In this document: piece after piece, positions 47,510 to 60,214 of the stretch
How the letters are laid out: each line of letters opens with the position of its first letter
Position numbering within the stretch: the stretch's first letter is position 1
NCBI GenBank assembly: GCA_030159075.1
Contig: BROG01000081.1
Coordinates: forward strand, 1,024,001 to 1,088,000
Direction of reading: 5' to 3'
DNA: 64,000 bases
From: Atrina japonica
Lineage: Eukaryota; Mollusca; Bivalvia; Pterioida; Pinnidae
Program-made: the position numbers and the translations under genes
The notes under the pieces: generated by a model
Told to the model about the DNA's origin: nothing
Databases searched by the model: none
What the model saw: the letters and a program-made list of their open reading frames with translations, nothing else

Positions 47510-50500
47510 GTAACATGAACTTCTATGATTTACCTAAAAGTATTGTTCAGTATAACCAAAATATTGTCATTATTGAACTATTTATTGATTTAGAATCTAC
47601 TCAGGGGGTATGGACATCTCGGCCCATTACAAACTCGGCCTATCGCAATTTCGGCCATATCAAAGTCGGCCCATAGAAAACGTACAGGTAAATTTACAGT
47701 GGGATAACTCGGCCCCCTGATAAACAAAAACTATGCTACAGGTAAATTGACAGCGTGAGAATTGGACAAACGTACTATCAAGGGCTTCACTTGTTTATAC
47801 TACAGACACAAAATTTTAAGTTCTTAGGCAAAAATATATATATATATATATATAGACCGAGATCTATTTGGAAATTTTATCAACTTCATGCAAATATAAC
47901 TATCATATTATATCGGTGTTTTAAACCGACTTTAACATAGGCCGATTTTGTTATGGGCCGATTTTGTTATGGGCCGAGTTTGTAAGGCCGACTTTGTAAT
48001 GGGCCGAGATTGATTATAGGCCGAGTTTGTAATGGGCCGAGATGTCCCTAAACCCTACTCAGACTACTGACAATGCCATGCTGCCATGACTGTCGTCACT
48101 GACGTTAGGACCATAGGCCCTACTGTCATGCTGAATTCAATTTCTGAACTCAGGCTTTCAGTGCTGTAGATATATCTACTGCAGTAATGTCTTTATTCAA
48201 AACTTTAATATGTATATTGACAATTTAGACATATAATATAGATCTAAAATGGATTATAAAATTTTCTGTAAGCCCTCTGTACAGTACATGCAACAAAATC
48301 AATAAAAAAACAAATTATTGCTGTTTCTGACAATTCCATGGATATTGCGTGTGGTCGGCAAGTGTAATTATTCTGTCAGTTTTTTTGCAAAAGTTGATTC
48401 ACTTGACAATTGAAGATCAAAGATGAGACAAAAGACAGTCTTGTTTACTGTCAAGATATTTCTATTAAATACCTAGAGAATTGCAATATTATTTTATTGA
48501 TGTCATTGACATGGATTTTTCTCTTTGTCAGAGTAGTTTCAGATAAAATATTGAACTTTTCCTGTCCTTTTACCTTAAATATACCGGTAGGTATCTACCG
48601 TGGACCAAATTCAGCTCTGTGCAAAGTTATTGAGAGAAGGCAAAATCTAGATCAAAAGGTTTTCCAGACAGTCATGCATAAATACTTACGTACATTCATT
48701 ATATCTACAGTCAAACCACCATTGTGATAAATTTACATTTAATTTGTTTATACACTAGTCTTTACTGTGTACTGGCCAATTTGAGTACTGTCACTGTGTG
48801 AATCACAGTTACATTTTCATTGTGAACTTTGCAGCATTTTATTTTTTTTATCTCGCAGTGGAACTAATTCATGTACCACGTGATACCCAATAATATTTGT
48901 GAGGGACTTTTGTTTCTATTGGTGATGGAATAACATTAGAAGATGATATCCCGCACTTACGTCATTTCAGCAGGAAGATTACGTAGTTACATTCCATCAC
49001 CAATAGACACAATAGTCCCACACAAATGTTATCCGGTATCACGTAGTACATGAATTAGTTCCATTGTCTTAATTTTGTACCAGCAATGTAAAAAATAATT
49101 CCAGTATCAGAAGTTAAAAAAAGATCAGGCATCAAAATACCAAATAATTTTGCAACAAATTAGAAACCTTTAAAAACTGGCCAATCTGGGTACTTATATG
49201 ATACATACAAATACGAAATCATACTTTTGAATACATTTTGTGAAGATTGAGAGGTCAAGATTCAGGCTGAGGAGATCCAGTCTGCAAACTGTTTTACACT
49301 CAACAGTTATATGCAGATTCTATGACTGTTTCTTTGTTGTATAGCCTATATAATGTATGTTGCAGTGCTCTAGAATTATGCTCTCCCGTCACCCGAGGTG
49401 AGTTGGTTTTGTGATTGGGAAAGTAAAGTCTCACTTGCAACTTGCCTGTGTTTGGGAAAGTTGCTGAAAATGTTCTTTCAACCTGAGGTCGATTAAATCA
49501 TTACTGACTAAATTTTAGATTTGATCAAAGACTGATAATATCGACTTACATCGTCTGCAGCTTGAAAGTACATCTTATTCTGCTGAAGGCAGATACTGCA
49601 GTAAAGTACATGTTTGCAAGTGCAGTTACTACATTTAATCCCGGCTGTGGTTTTAAAGTGTCCATTTTGATCATGATGTATTACATTTTTGACTTTGGTC
49701 TTCTTTCAGATGTTTATTTATTTGTCTTATTTGTGATATAAACTTCATTTCAAACTGGAGTTTATTTCCATTGATAGGATATACACATTAGTCAGCACTT
49801 CAATCCCGATTTTCAAAACCTGTGTTTTGACACCTAATCATGTTGGCATTTTGAATTCAGATTATGACATTGTCAGTTACATAATTGATACAAGCCTTCA
49901 TTATGGATTGTATATTGAGGGCATGCCTAATTAGTAATTGGCTGATTCCCTGGCTTATACCCACTGGTTAGGCTGAATTTCTGCGATGTGCCAAAAGTCT
50001 CCATACACTATTATTTTTTACTATATATTTCATATAAAACCATACACTATTATTTTTTACTATATATTTCATATAAACCATACATTATTATTTTTTTACG
50101 ATATATTTCATATAAAACCATACACTATTATTTTTTACTATATATTTCATATAAAACCATACATTATTATTTTTTACGATATATTTCATATAAAACCATA
50201 CACTATTATTTTTTACTATATAATATTTCATATAAAACCATACACTATTATTTTTTACTATATGTTTCATATAAAACCACATTTTTTTCTAAAAATATTG
50301 TGAAACCATTTCTTATCGCATTTCAATAAAATTTTCACTGTTAAACAAAGAAATAAATAGAGTTTCATTATATATTCTGATTTTAATTTTCTAAATTAGA
50401 AATTTAAAGAATTATTTATATAAACAGAAAGTTTGTGATGAAAACTGTATTTGGTTAATATTGTGATATCTATTTTCACTTACCCACTGGTAAGCTATAT

Positions 50501-53500
50501 GTATTTATTGGAAATTGAAGTACATGTACAGATTTTATAAAGTTCCAATCTGTTGTCTCTTATAACTGAAAACTGACTTTTTTCCTATGTAAATTGTGAC
50601 ATTTTTTTCAATCATAAATTGTGACTTTATTCCCCATGACTTTTTTCTGAATAACATTTTGTCGAGTGGTTCTCCTTTGGAATAATATGATCCACAGCAA
50701 GATATTGCTATGTGGTCGAGTAGTGGAGCAGGCACAAAGCCTATCCCAGGCCATAAATTCAGCCCCGCCTTGTATCTTCCAAGAAAATCACACGAAGTTG
50801 AACTACGTGACAAATAAATTAATAATCTGTAACGTCACATATCAAGTAAGAATTAATAATAATTTTTTTCTTATATTGAGTGAGTGGTTTTTGTGGTTGG
50901 GTGAGTCAATTTTTACCTTTCACTCGTCAGTGGGTGAGTGGACAATAAAATAAATTCTAGAGCATTGTGTTGTCTAAAAGACCGCATTGCCAAAGGGCTA
51001 ATTATATTTAATGTGATGTCACTCCCATTGTTCTTAAAATTTACTTGTGGAAAGGCTTATGGTCTCTTCCTGGGTACATTGTAACTGGGTTCTCTCCTCC
51101 ACCACTGAAAACTGGCTGCTACTATATGATTGAAAAATTGTTGAGCATGGCATAAAAAAGCATCCAAACTTCAAAAATTCAAATTCTTCCTAAAATTAAC
51201 AAGAAGTTTGATCTCTTGTTAGCCCCCTACCTATGAAACCACTCCGGATGGAACTATGGTATAGGTTTTGTCTCCATCCATCCGTCAGTCTACGTCATGT
51301 ATCTGCATGGTTAATGTTTTAGTTAACGTTTGTAATTGCTCAACATACTTATAACAGAATAAAACTTCTACTCATGAAGGATGCAAATTTTGGTTTCAGA
51401 GGTTCTATGAGGTACAGATAGTGAATGCATCAAAACCATGCAAGACATACGTGGTCATGATATTTAATAATTAGTGCTGAAATCTACTTAATTTTCATGA
51501 AATTAAAAACATTTAGCATTTATGAGAAAGAGAAAAATTGCCATGGGACAATTTCATAAGCATGTACATCTTGACTTTGATTTATTTGTAGGTATTTTTT
51601 TATATTTTTATAGATATGGGCCCAAAAATGTATTTGAAACATTGAGAAATTTGACTAATTGAACGTCTCAACAAAGTGCTCCTATACATGTTACTCTGGG
51701 TTATCCCTTTGATTATTATATGTTTCTTTCAGAGGATCCAAAGAAATATATGATAGAATTTCTGGACAGACTACAAAAATCACGAGTGACCAGACTTGAT
51801 TTCCCCTGTTTACTAGATGATTCTAATATTCAGTCTGTGTTTGGCATGCTGGATCCAACAAACAGAGGATTTATTTCTTTAAAACAATACCAAGAAGGTA
51901 AGGTTCATCTCGTATTTGTTATTTTGAATGTCTTGAAAAAATTATATAAGACATTGTCATACTGTTGTGATCGAACTATACAAATATTGATTCATAAAAA
52001 ATTTCTGTAACTTTCAAAATTCGGCATAATAGCCCTTGGAGATAACCTAAAACTTTGAGAAAATGGTATTGACCCTATTTTTCCAGGTGATCAGCATTGG
52101 AAATGAAAGTCCTTACACCTGGCAATTCACTGTTTATAAGTGTAAATTTAGGAATTCCGAATATGTACTGCATCATTAGACTGAAAATTCCATTAAATTC
52201 TGCCTAGTTCTTTAACCTGATTGGCTAAGCTAAAAGCTGCAAATATTAATATATTCAATTATTTAGGCATAAGTAAATTGTTAAGTCATATGATACTGAA
52301 CATGATACATAATATAGTATATACACTTTTTCTGCTAGTGCTGTAGTTTCTGCATTTCTCAGCATAATTTTACAAAACTTGATACACTAATATTACAAAA
52401 TATTGGATGAGTTCACCTGTGCTGCCACTTGTCCGCTTTTTATAGAGTTATTGCCCTTTGTTGTGGGGAGATTTGTTTCACTAATTGTGATGCTGTGTTT
52501 ATTTTGGAGTTTAGATTAGACAAGATTACATGTCAATAAACACTGTGTTAAAAGATGCTTGACAGTCAGATGTTCAGCAATAAACAAACTAATAAAGTTC
52601 AATTTTTCAGAAAATCTTTAACCAGTGCATAAAATTTTCATTTATATATGATGATTTGAATCTGCCATTATTTTGCACATGTAGTTTAAAGGTTAAAAGT
52701 CATAATTTGAGCCACCTATCTGTTCATCTTATAGTAGAATCATCCCAATGTTAGTCAGAAAATTCTGAAGTGTTAGCGAGACTGAAAAATTATTACTTAA
52801 CAATAATCTCCAAATGTTGACTTTACACAGACAAAGAAAAGATAAAAACTTTTGAAAAAAAAATATTAAAATTTTAATTTATGCCAGAAAATTAAAGAAA
52901 AGTTGCTGTCCAGTTTCTTTGTACTTGATTTAATAAGTTTTGCCAAAAAATAGAAATGTGTCCTGACTGAGTCGACACACTTAAAAGGTATGACCCAGAT
53001 ATATTCTAAGCAAATTTTTGTTATCTTTTTGAAAAAAAAAAATTGATTGATTTTGAAATGAAAAATAAAAATAGAACATGTTGGCTACAAAGTGACCTAT
53101 TTTGAAAACTCATGATAAAACAAATAGTTTTTAATGATTCACATGATATATTTTTGTCTTACCAATATGTACATGTACTATTAAAACTTTTAATTGTACT
53201 ACAAATTAATATATTATCTGCAATCTTTAATGCATATTTAAAATAACTTACCTGGCTTCAATCATATTGTTATGTTTCATTTGTAGCTATGGTAACACTT
53301 GGAATTTCTGATTATGAACAAGAACCAGAGGGAGCTAGTGACGACAAAATAAACTTTGACGTATTTCTCACACAAGCGTAAGTTTGGAAACTCAAAAAAG
53401 ATAATTTATTGTCTCTTAATGATTGATCTACATTCTAGGTTATTGTTTTATTGAGGAGAAAAAAAATGGCTGGATGAAAGACATGCAGAGATAGGTTGTT

Positions 53501-56500
53501 TTTGCCCTTTGTATCCCTTATCATATATGGAATATCCCTTACAAATGCTCTGGTTGTTGTAAATGGCCTTTCTTTTGGATTGTCTTAGTTGTTGTTTTTC
53601 ATGGTGGTGTGTATTTCTTTTGATCGTGGTACAATACACTAGTATGGGGTTACTATGATGAGCAGGGCTTTTTTTCCTTTAAATTTATAGCCAATATTGG
53701 TCTATATATGTATTCCCAATCACAATCATATCTTTTTTTCACAATTTTTTGCCAAAAATTCCCAATCATGAAGATAACATAACATCTTTTTATTATTTCT
53801 TCTTTTTATGCTTATATTTTCAGTCATGGTTTTTTCTTGAAAATTGGAATATGGCAGCTCAATAATAAAAACTAAAATAAAAACAGCAAGTAGCAAAATA
53901 AATGAAACAAAAACAAAAATGAAAAATAAGAGAAATTGTAAATATTGCTACCCTAGGTCCTATGTTATAGGACTAGACACATACACAAAAAATTCCCAAA
54001 TTTTTAGCCAAAATGCCACAAAATTCCCAATTCCAGTGCCGAATTACATCTTTACTGTAACCATAAACAAGGTTGGTCATTTAATTATACAACTGATCTC
54101 TAATAACAATTTATATTGTTTATTACTTTCCTTGTGTATATCCTTTTGGGTTTAATGTTTATTCATCAATTTAAATATCCCCTGTTTAGCTGTGATATTC
54201 TTTTTGATGTATATACATGTTAAAGTTTTCCTGTTTAAGGATTTGATACCTGAAAAAAAAATTGAAGTAATTTACTACATGTATCATGACCATGTTTTTA
54301 TGTAATACATACACATATAATACAGAAGTAGATAGTCAATATACCTGTTACAAAAGAAGTAAGAACAACAACATTAACATACATTACAGTATATTGAGCC
54401 AGTTGCCCCAAGTTTCTCTGTATTATTTTTACTATATGCTATTTCCTTATTTGTCAATATACAACTTTTTATAGAGGAGATGAGTCCATTAAGGCTTAGC
54501 TGCTTGTTTAGACATCTCATTGAATAAATGTAATATTTATTTGTAATAATAACAGATTTTCTGTATGTTTACCTGAAACAATTCCAAGTAAAAAATTTTG
54601 TTTTTGGAATGAAATTATTGTATTGAGGTGTTCCTTTAGAAAATTTTCATTTGGGTTCGGTATTGAAATGAAAAGATTATTGAATACTTTAAGAGATTTT
54701 TAATTGGTGTCAAATGTCTTTTACTTTTATTTTCCCTAGAAATTTTTAGGTGTCAATATGTCCTTTTCCCCCTAATGTACTTTATATATGCTCAGAACTT
54801 TCATAGAAATTAATCAAGATCTTTTTTCAGTTAGGAGTCAAAATTATACTGTGTTAGTTTATTTTGTCTATTATCAACATCAAATAAAAACATCCCTTTT
54901 TACTAGTTTCTTATTTTAAATGTACTTTTGCCCCATTTGATATTCACTGCTCAAAGTGAACTCTCATAAAATTACGCATTAATCAAGATCTTGATAAATC
55001 ATATAGATTCTCAATATGATGAAATTTGGTTGTCTAAGTTGAATGGGATTTTTAAGTTTCGATTAATTCTCTGTCATTACATATTGTCTCTGGTAACATA
55101 CAAGTTTATCTGTTGTCTATCATCAAGGAAGAATTAATTGGTTGATGTTTTCTCTGTGTTTTTAATTTTCTTACATGTATTCTTTCAAAACAACGGAACT
55201 TTTTTGCACTACTGTTTGATGATTTTTCATATAAAAAAAAGTAAACTGTTTGTAGGAATTTTCATTATTTGAATCTATATATAAAACATTTGGTCCAGAA
55301 AATTGCCTCTCCATTTTAAAATTCAAACAAACCCCTTTACTGATTTTTGGGCAAACTTAATGGGCAAAGTAGAAAAGGTACAGAACTATTTGAACAGTTG
55401 AGTGAACATTATTCACTTTGTCTTAAGTATTTTCTTGACATGTAATTAACTGTTTTTTTATACAAAGGCTCAAGTGAGCTATTATGATGGGCGTGTGATA
55501 AAACTATATAGACATTCTCAATATGATGACAGGAAGCAAGTTTTTTACTAAGTTTGCCTTAGTTGAAAGTGACCAAAAAGGTCATGATCTTTTTTCTAAG
55601 GATACATGAATTGAGAAAAATACTACATGGATTAATTCAAGTTTGTATTTTTCATGAAAATCAGAATCATTTTGAATTTTTAGAAAATCTCCCCTTGAAA
55701 CTTTGATGCATTCATTTTATGTGTTTTACTTGTAATCAGGTGCAGAAATGTTATTGATAAGATAAACGATAAGATTGTTTATGACTATCATCCATACCAA
55801 GGACAATAAGCATTTCAATATGCCATCAAAAAATATTTAACACACATATTATACAATAGTATAAGCTATGTTTTACTCATAATGTTTTTAATTTTACAAA
55901 ATATCAAATGGGGTATTTTCAATTGACAGCATTTCTTTCATTTTTATATCTGGATTTCTTAGAATCACATTGACTTGAACAAAGTTACAAGTTTCTCTCT
56001 ACAGACATGGTTTACAGGGGAATATCAGCATTGGACCAACAAAATGATATTCATTTCTACCAATTTGATGAAAGCCTACATGGTTTGTTTTCATGTCTAA
56101 AAGTTTATGATTAGAGTAAAAGAATGAAATACATGATTATAAGACAACTTTTGAATATTTTCATTTTAATTCATCAAACTTTTGTTAAAACTCAAGAGGA
56201 ATTTGATAAATGCCTCAATTCTGAAAACATATTCTGGCTGAACCTCAAAAAATAATACTCTCCAGGCTTTTAAAATTCAAAATACATCCCAGATTTTTGT
56301 ACACCCTTTTTGCGCACACTCTCCTTCATACATTTTTTAAACACAATTGAGGCAATCGGTTACCTGAGTCAAATGCAAAAAGTAGGTCCACAGATAAGGT
56401 AAAGTTCGTAGCGACCACATTCTTAAAATTATTGTTCTTTTCTTCCTAACAACCATTTACAACTATTCTGCATGAATTTGAACCACATTGTTTTTGAGTG

Positions 56501-59500
56501 ATCAAACAGTTTACATGATATGTTTTTAATTCATAGTTTGTTATTTTTGGTTAGAAATACAACAAATATTAATTCTTGACGATGTATTTTAATAGCTTAC
56601 TTTCAGACTTTGTAATACACTTTTTTTTAGACAAAACACCTACCTGAGCCAAAGTCATGCTCAAGTGAGCTATTAGGATCACTATCCCACAAGATCGTCC
56701 GCAAAGAGTCCAGCATTAAATCAAACTTTTCATATTTTCGACATTCTCTCTGAAACCGCTGAAGGGATTTTGACAAACTTGAAGGTATTGCAGGAAGCAT
56801 ATATTGCTCATATTTCCATGTCTTATTTATCAATAAATAAGTTTTTGATCTATTAATACAATCAAATGCTAAAAGTCTATTTCAGTACAGACAGGCTCTT
56901 TTTTGATAAATATTTCATGGGGTGGATCCAGGGAATAGCGGGGCAGAAGCCTGCTTGTTCTTCAAAAAGGTAAAATCTGACCATAGTGTAAGACGTTTAA
57001 ACAATCTTTTTACTTAGGACACATAGTAAAGAAATGTATACAATGATATATAGAGAAACAGTTTGTTTCTGGTCGCCAGTTTGATTACAATTTTAAAAGT
57101 ACAGGTAACATGTATTGATTCAAGTTTGTACTTTTTCAATTCAAATAATCAGAATATCAAATTTTTTGTTACAGCGACAATTTTAGGTCATTTCAAAGTT
57201 CATTTTTGCATGAATTTCCAGATCAATTATTGTTTCTCAACCAAGAAATATCAGTTTCAGATTTACCTTGAAAATTTACAGACTTTGAAAATTTACATGC
57301 ATCATTACTAGAAGCATTTTATGTTCTTGTGTTTTTTTTACTTGTAATCACATAATTTTTGAAAATGTGCAGAAATATCTTTTTATTGTGCAAAATCATT
57401 TAGAAGTTTACTGCTGAAAATTTAATTTTTTTACCACCTTTGTTAATACATAACAAACCAGCTTTTTTACAAATGTTTTTGCAAAAGACTTATGAATTTT
57501 TTAAGAAATCAAGCTAAAAAAGAGGCTTCAGCAGATTCAGGGAGCTCCTTACAAAATTGGCTTTTATTTTTCTGAACACTATGAGTTCTTTGCATGTTTT
57601 CAAACAAAAAAGCACAAGATATAGAAGCTTATTAAATTTTAAAACTGACGAAAACTATGCTACAGAAAGTCTAGTGCTAAACAAGGTCCATCTATATACC
57701 AAGTTTTCGACCATTTAGTTACACAAATTCATACTGCCAGATTGGCCCAGGGGGGTATGGATCTAGGGCCAAAAATATATTGAGACAGGATTATAACTGT
57801 CATTGTCCTCAGAAAATTCAAATATTTCTGCTACGTGCTCTTAAAATTTCTATATCCCCAAAACAAATAATACACTACATAAATTGAAAACAGATTGTTT
57901 CTGAGTGGATGGATGGAGTATGTCTGATTCAAGTATTTGTTTGTTTTTACATAATTTGACTTCTTTACTAGAAATCGCTTTAATAAGTGAATTTTTGAAA
58001 CATTCAAATTTAGGAAAAACAGTTTTTCACCTTCAGGAATGTTTCTATAAGGCGTTCATTTTTTGCATGATTTCTCTCAGTTATCTTTAAACTCCAATTG
58101 CATTCACTTTATACAGGGTTCAGTAACAAAAAAACTAGAATGCATTCATTTAAATTTGTTTTATTTCTTGTTTTAATTAGGTGGAGGGGAATTTTTAACA
58201 CTGTTTTTTTGCAAGGAATTTTAATGAAACTGACAAAAGCTTAATTTTTTCTAGGCCAAGGGGTGGATCTATGAATTTCTTTTAAAAAAAAACCACTACA
58301 ATATTTGTTTCTTGGATGGATGGAGTATGATTCAAGATTATAGCCGGAATGTGAATTTTTGACAGGTCTTTTCTTTCATTTTTGCATATTTCTCAGTTAT
58401 CTTGGCATTCTTCTTGGTCATTCACATGTAATTAGGTAGAATGTTTTTGGTTTTACTCTAGAATTTTTTTATGAGCTTAAAACAGCAATATTGTTTCCCT
58501 CCTTGGGCCTTCTTGTTACATTTGTATGGTTCCAGGTCAATCAGGCCCTCTCCTCTTGCATTTTCACATCTCCTCTTGCATTCACTATGATGCATTCATT
58601 TCAAGTATTTTATTTGTAATTAGGTGAAGAAATGTTATAATGCAAGAATTTTGTTGAAATATAATTTTTAGATATTTTTAATAATTTCTTAAAACAGCAA
58701 TATTTATGTTTCTTGGCCAGATCAGCCTACATGTACATATTCTTCTTGGTCTTCTTTTCACATTTGTAGATGGTTCTCAGGAGAGCGATTGAGGCCCTCA
58801 TGGACCTCTTGGGGTTTTTTTTTGTTTTGTTTTGTTTTTGTTTTTTGTTTTTTTTGTTAACTTCAATCCAGATTTTCTCAGAATTATGGCCTATCATTAA
58901 GTTTTTAGATTATTTACAAAATAAGGTGCTTATGTTCAGGCCCATATCCTATTTAACTAGATCTACATGTAGGATGTTAACATCTTAAAATTCATTTTAA
59001 AGAACCAGTAGACCCTATAGCAAGTGCAAGTATCAAAGTGTAAAATTGTTCGCAAATGTGTCAACAGTTTTTTCCACTTTTGTGCTAATTGTGACATAAC
59101 TTTTATCCTCATTTCTGGCTTACTACGTCATTGTCACAAAGGTCATTTTTCACTTGATGCATCTTATATATATATATATAAATATACATGCCAAAATTGA
59201 TGCAACTTTTTTATTTTTCTCTACACACACAAGATATGAGTTTTAATGTCTCTTTTTTAATTTGTGTAAAAAGGAAATTGTGATATAAAGACTTTAATTA
59301 TATTTTTAAATTGCTGAATCTCGAAAACAGAAAATTTAAACATTATGAGTAAATACACTATAAAACTATTACTAGGTATATCATTTATACAGTTTTATCA
59401 AAGTTATATGAAATTTATAGAGAAAAATAAAAAGTTGCATTGATTTTGGTGCATCACTGTGTATATTACCAGGTGGTCTGCCAGTAAAGATTTCATTTTC

Positions 59501-59614
59501 ACAATTTTTTTTAAGAAACTTTGGTCCATAGCCATGTTTCATACAACAAAATCTTTATATAATTTCAGGCGACATGGACTTACTAGAGCATCGGCTACAT
59601 TTGAGGGAAGTTAA
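47395..59614 (+). CDS. EFCAB10: EFCAB10, EF-hand domain-containing protein 10 (4 coding exons)
   Basis: Exons 47395-47509, 51733-51897, 53287-53377 and 59569-59614 have GT/AG borders and matching phases, and total 417 nt for 138 residues plus stop. The N-terminus (AKEYLKDHRIVELFNNMTA) is an RIIa-like dimerisation/docking segment. Next come RPEDPKKYMIEFLDRLQKSR and the degenerate EF-hand loop at 79-90 (DPTNRGFISLKQ). The loop has Thr and Arg at the third and fifth ligand positions and Gln at the twelfth, so calcium binding is doubtful. A weaker half-motif DDKINFDVF follows. Length and order agree with vertebrate EFCAB10 (about 130 residues). The C-terminal 14 residues look lineage-specific. 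Function is poorly known. The start in AAAATGG was preferred over in-frame Mets at 47350 and 47374. Confidence 0.88.
47605..48054. mobile_element. hAT-like MITE, 450 bp, with perfect 8-bp target duplication
   Basis: CTACTCAG flanks both sides (47597-47604 and 48055-48062). Left end GGGGTATGGACATCTCGG; right end reversed GGTTTAGGGACATCTCGG. The inverted arms continue as CCCATTACAAACTCGGCCTA with many CGGCC words. An 8-bp duplication fits the hAT superfamily. It is noncoding. Confidence 0.85.
48858..49064. mobile_element. Palindromic (foldback) element, ~206 bp
   Basis: The left arm TGGAACTAATTCATGTACCA..TCTATTGGTGATGGAATAAC is the inverse of the right arm ending TACATGAATTAGTTCCA. Arms are about 75 bp each around a spacer of about 55 bp. 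No clear target duplication. Confidence 0.75.
50002..50280 (+). repeat. 39-bp tandem repeat, ~7 copies
   Basis: Unit CATACACTATTATTTTTTAC then TATATATTTCATATAAAAC. 39 bp is 13 codons, so several frames stay open (YTIIFYYIFHIKP-like), which explains the 105-113 codon frames there. Noncoding, inside EFCAB10 intron 1. Confidence 0.92.
51058..51165 (+). repeat. SINE tail fragment
   Basis: GGGTTCTCTCCTCCACCACT, AAACTGGCTGC and TTGTTGAGCATGGCATAAAA match the tail of the SINE at 34691. Confidence 0.7.
51733..51897 (+). CDS. EFCAB10: EFCAB10 coding exon 2
   Basis: 165 nt after TGTTTCTTTCAG, to donor GTAAGG. The split Glu codon (G|AG) restores RPEDPKKY across the junction. It carries the EF-hand-like loop. 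Confidence 0.88.
51898..53286 (+). other. EFCAB10 intron 2
   Basis: 1.4 kb AT-rich noncoding sequence; nothing else seen. Confidence 0.6.
53287..53377 (+). CDS. EFCAB10: EFCAB10 coding exon 3
   Basis: 91 nt between TCATTTGTAG and GTAAGT. It encodes A-MVTLGISDYEQEPEGASDDK then INFDVFLTQ. MVTLGI follows the EF-hand as in family members. Confidence 0.85.
53378..59568 (+). other. EFCAB10 intron 3, repeat-rich
   Basis: 6.2 kb noncoding. From about 54.8 to 58.8 kb it holds degraded tandem or nested copies of a repeat I recall as common in bivalves: GGCTCAAGTGAGCTATTATG (about 55469), a reverse-oriented piece at 56630-56830 (CTCAAGTGAGCTATTAGGAT, AAACCGCTGAAGGGATTTTG), and several TTTCTTGG..CATTTGTAGATGGTTC blocks at 57.7-58.8 kb. 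The 68-codon minus frame at 56627-56833 belongs to this repeat. A T/G-rich run lies at 58812-58858. Confidence 0.5.
59569..59614 (+). CDS. EFCAB10: EFCAB10 coding exon 4 (terminal)
   Basis: After TATAATTTCAG, 46 nt encode A-RHGLTRASATFEGS and a TAA stop. The phase fits exon 3 exactly. The 6.2-kb preceding intron makes this the least certain exon. Confidence 0.65.
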
Positions 59615-59811
59615 TTATGACCAATAACAGTTACTCATCAGAATTTTGTATATAGTGTACATACATTGTATATACATATTGACTTTTAAAAAAACATTTC
59701 ACGTATCATTAAAATTTAAAAAGAGAGAAAGCATTTTAGTTTTTCTTGAATAATATTTACATAATATTGCGTATTTGTGAACTTAAGTTAAATTTGAGAT
59801 TATGATTATGA
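59615..59811 (+). other. EFCAB10 3' UTR start
   Basis: AT-rich sequence after the stop codon; no unambiguous AATAAA was found close by. Confidence 0.35.
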
Positions 59812-60214
59812 GTGGTTTTTGAGATACAGGTCACTTACTCAGAGAGATGTACGTAATTTTCAAGACAAACCCATTAGAAACCTAAGCGGAGAACTGAAAT
59901 CAATTACTCCATTCTACATGTAACTTACAAAACAGGGAAAGCATGGTTACACAAATAAGATGGTTGCTGTAACATGCTTTCCCCGTTCTGTAAGTTACAT
60001 GTAGAATGAAGTCGAAGATACTTATGAGCAGTACTACTAAGGTCTGAAATCTCATATGAACAATTATTCTTAAATTTTATATTATATGCCATCAATGTAT
60101 TTACTACAAATGTAGTCTACAATTGATTTCAGTTTTCCGCTTAGGTTTCTAATGGGTTTGTCTCGAAAATTATGTACATCTCTCTAACCAAGTGACCTGT
60201 ATCTCATAAACCAC
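59812..60214. repeat. Nested inverted repeat, ~400 bp
   Basis: Outer arms: GTGGTTTTTGAGATACAGGT..AAACCCATTAGAAACCTAAG..CTGAAATCAATT at the left, inverted at the right (AATTGATTTCAGTTTTCCGC..ATCTCATAAACCAC), about 95 bp each. Inner arms: CATTCTACATGTAACTTACA..GGGAAAGCATG, inverted as CATGCTTTCCCC..ACATGTAGAATG, about 35 bp. It lies 198 bp after the EFCAB10 stop. Confidence 0.8.

Larger units (their letters stand above)
47510..51732 (+). other. EFCAB10 intron 1
   Basis: 4.2 kb noncoding with a hAT-like MITE, a palindromic element, a 39-bp tandem repeat and a SINE tail, listed separately. The 105-codon frame at 48410-48727 has no recognisable motif. Confidence 0.6.

Noticed and set aside
49986..50329. 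105-113 codon frames rich in Tyr/Ile/Phe
   Set aside because: Artefact of a 39-bp (13-codon) tandem repeat inside EFCAB10 intron 1.
56627..56833. Minus-strand 68-codon frame with a plausible-looking sequence (SLSKSLQRFQRECRKYEKF)
   Set aside because: It is the reverse reading of a high-copy bivalve repeat (AAACCGCTGAAGGGATTTTG block), not an exon.
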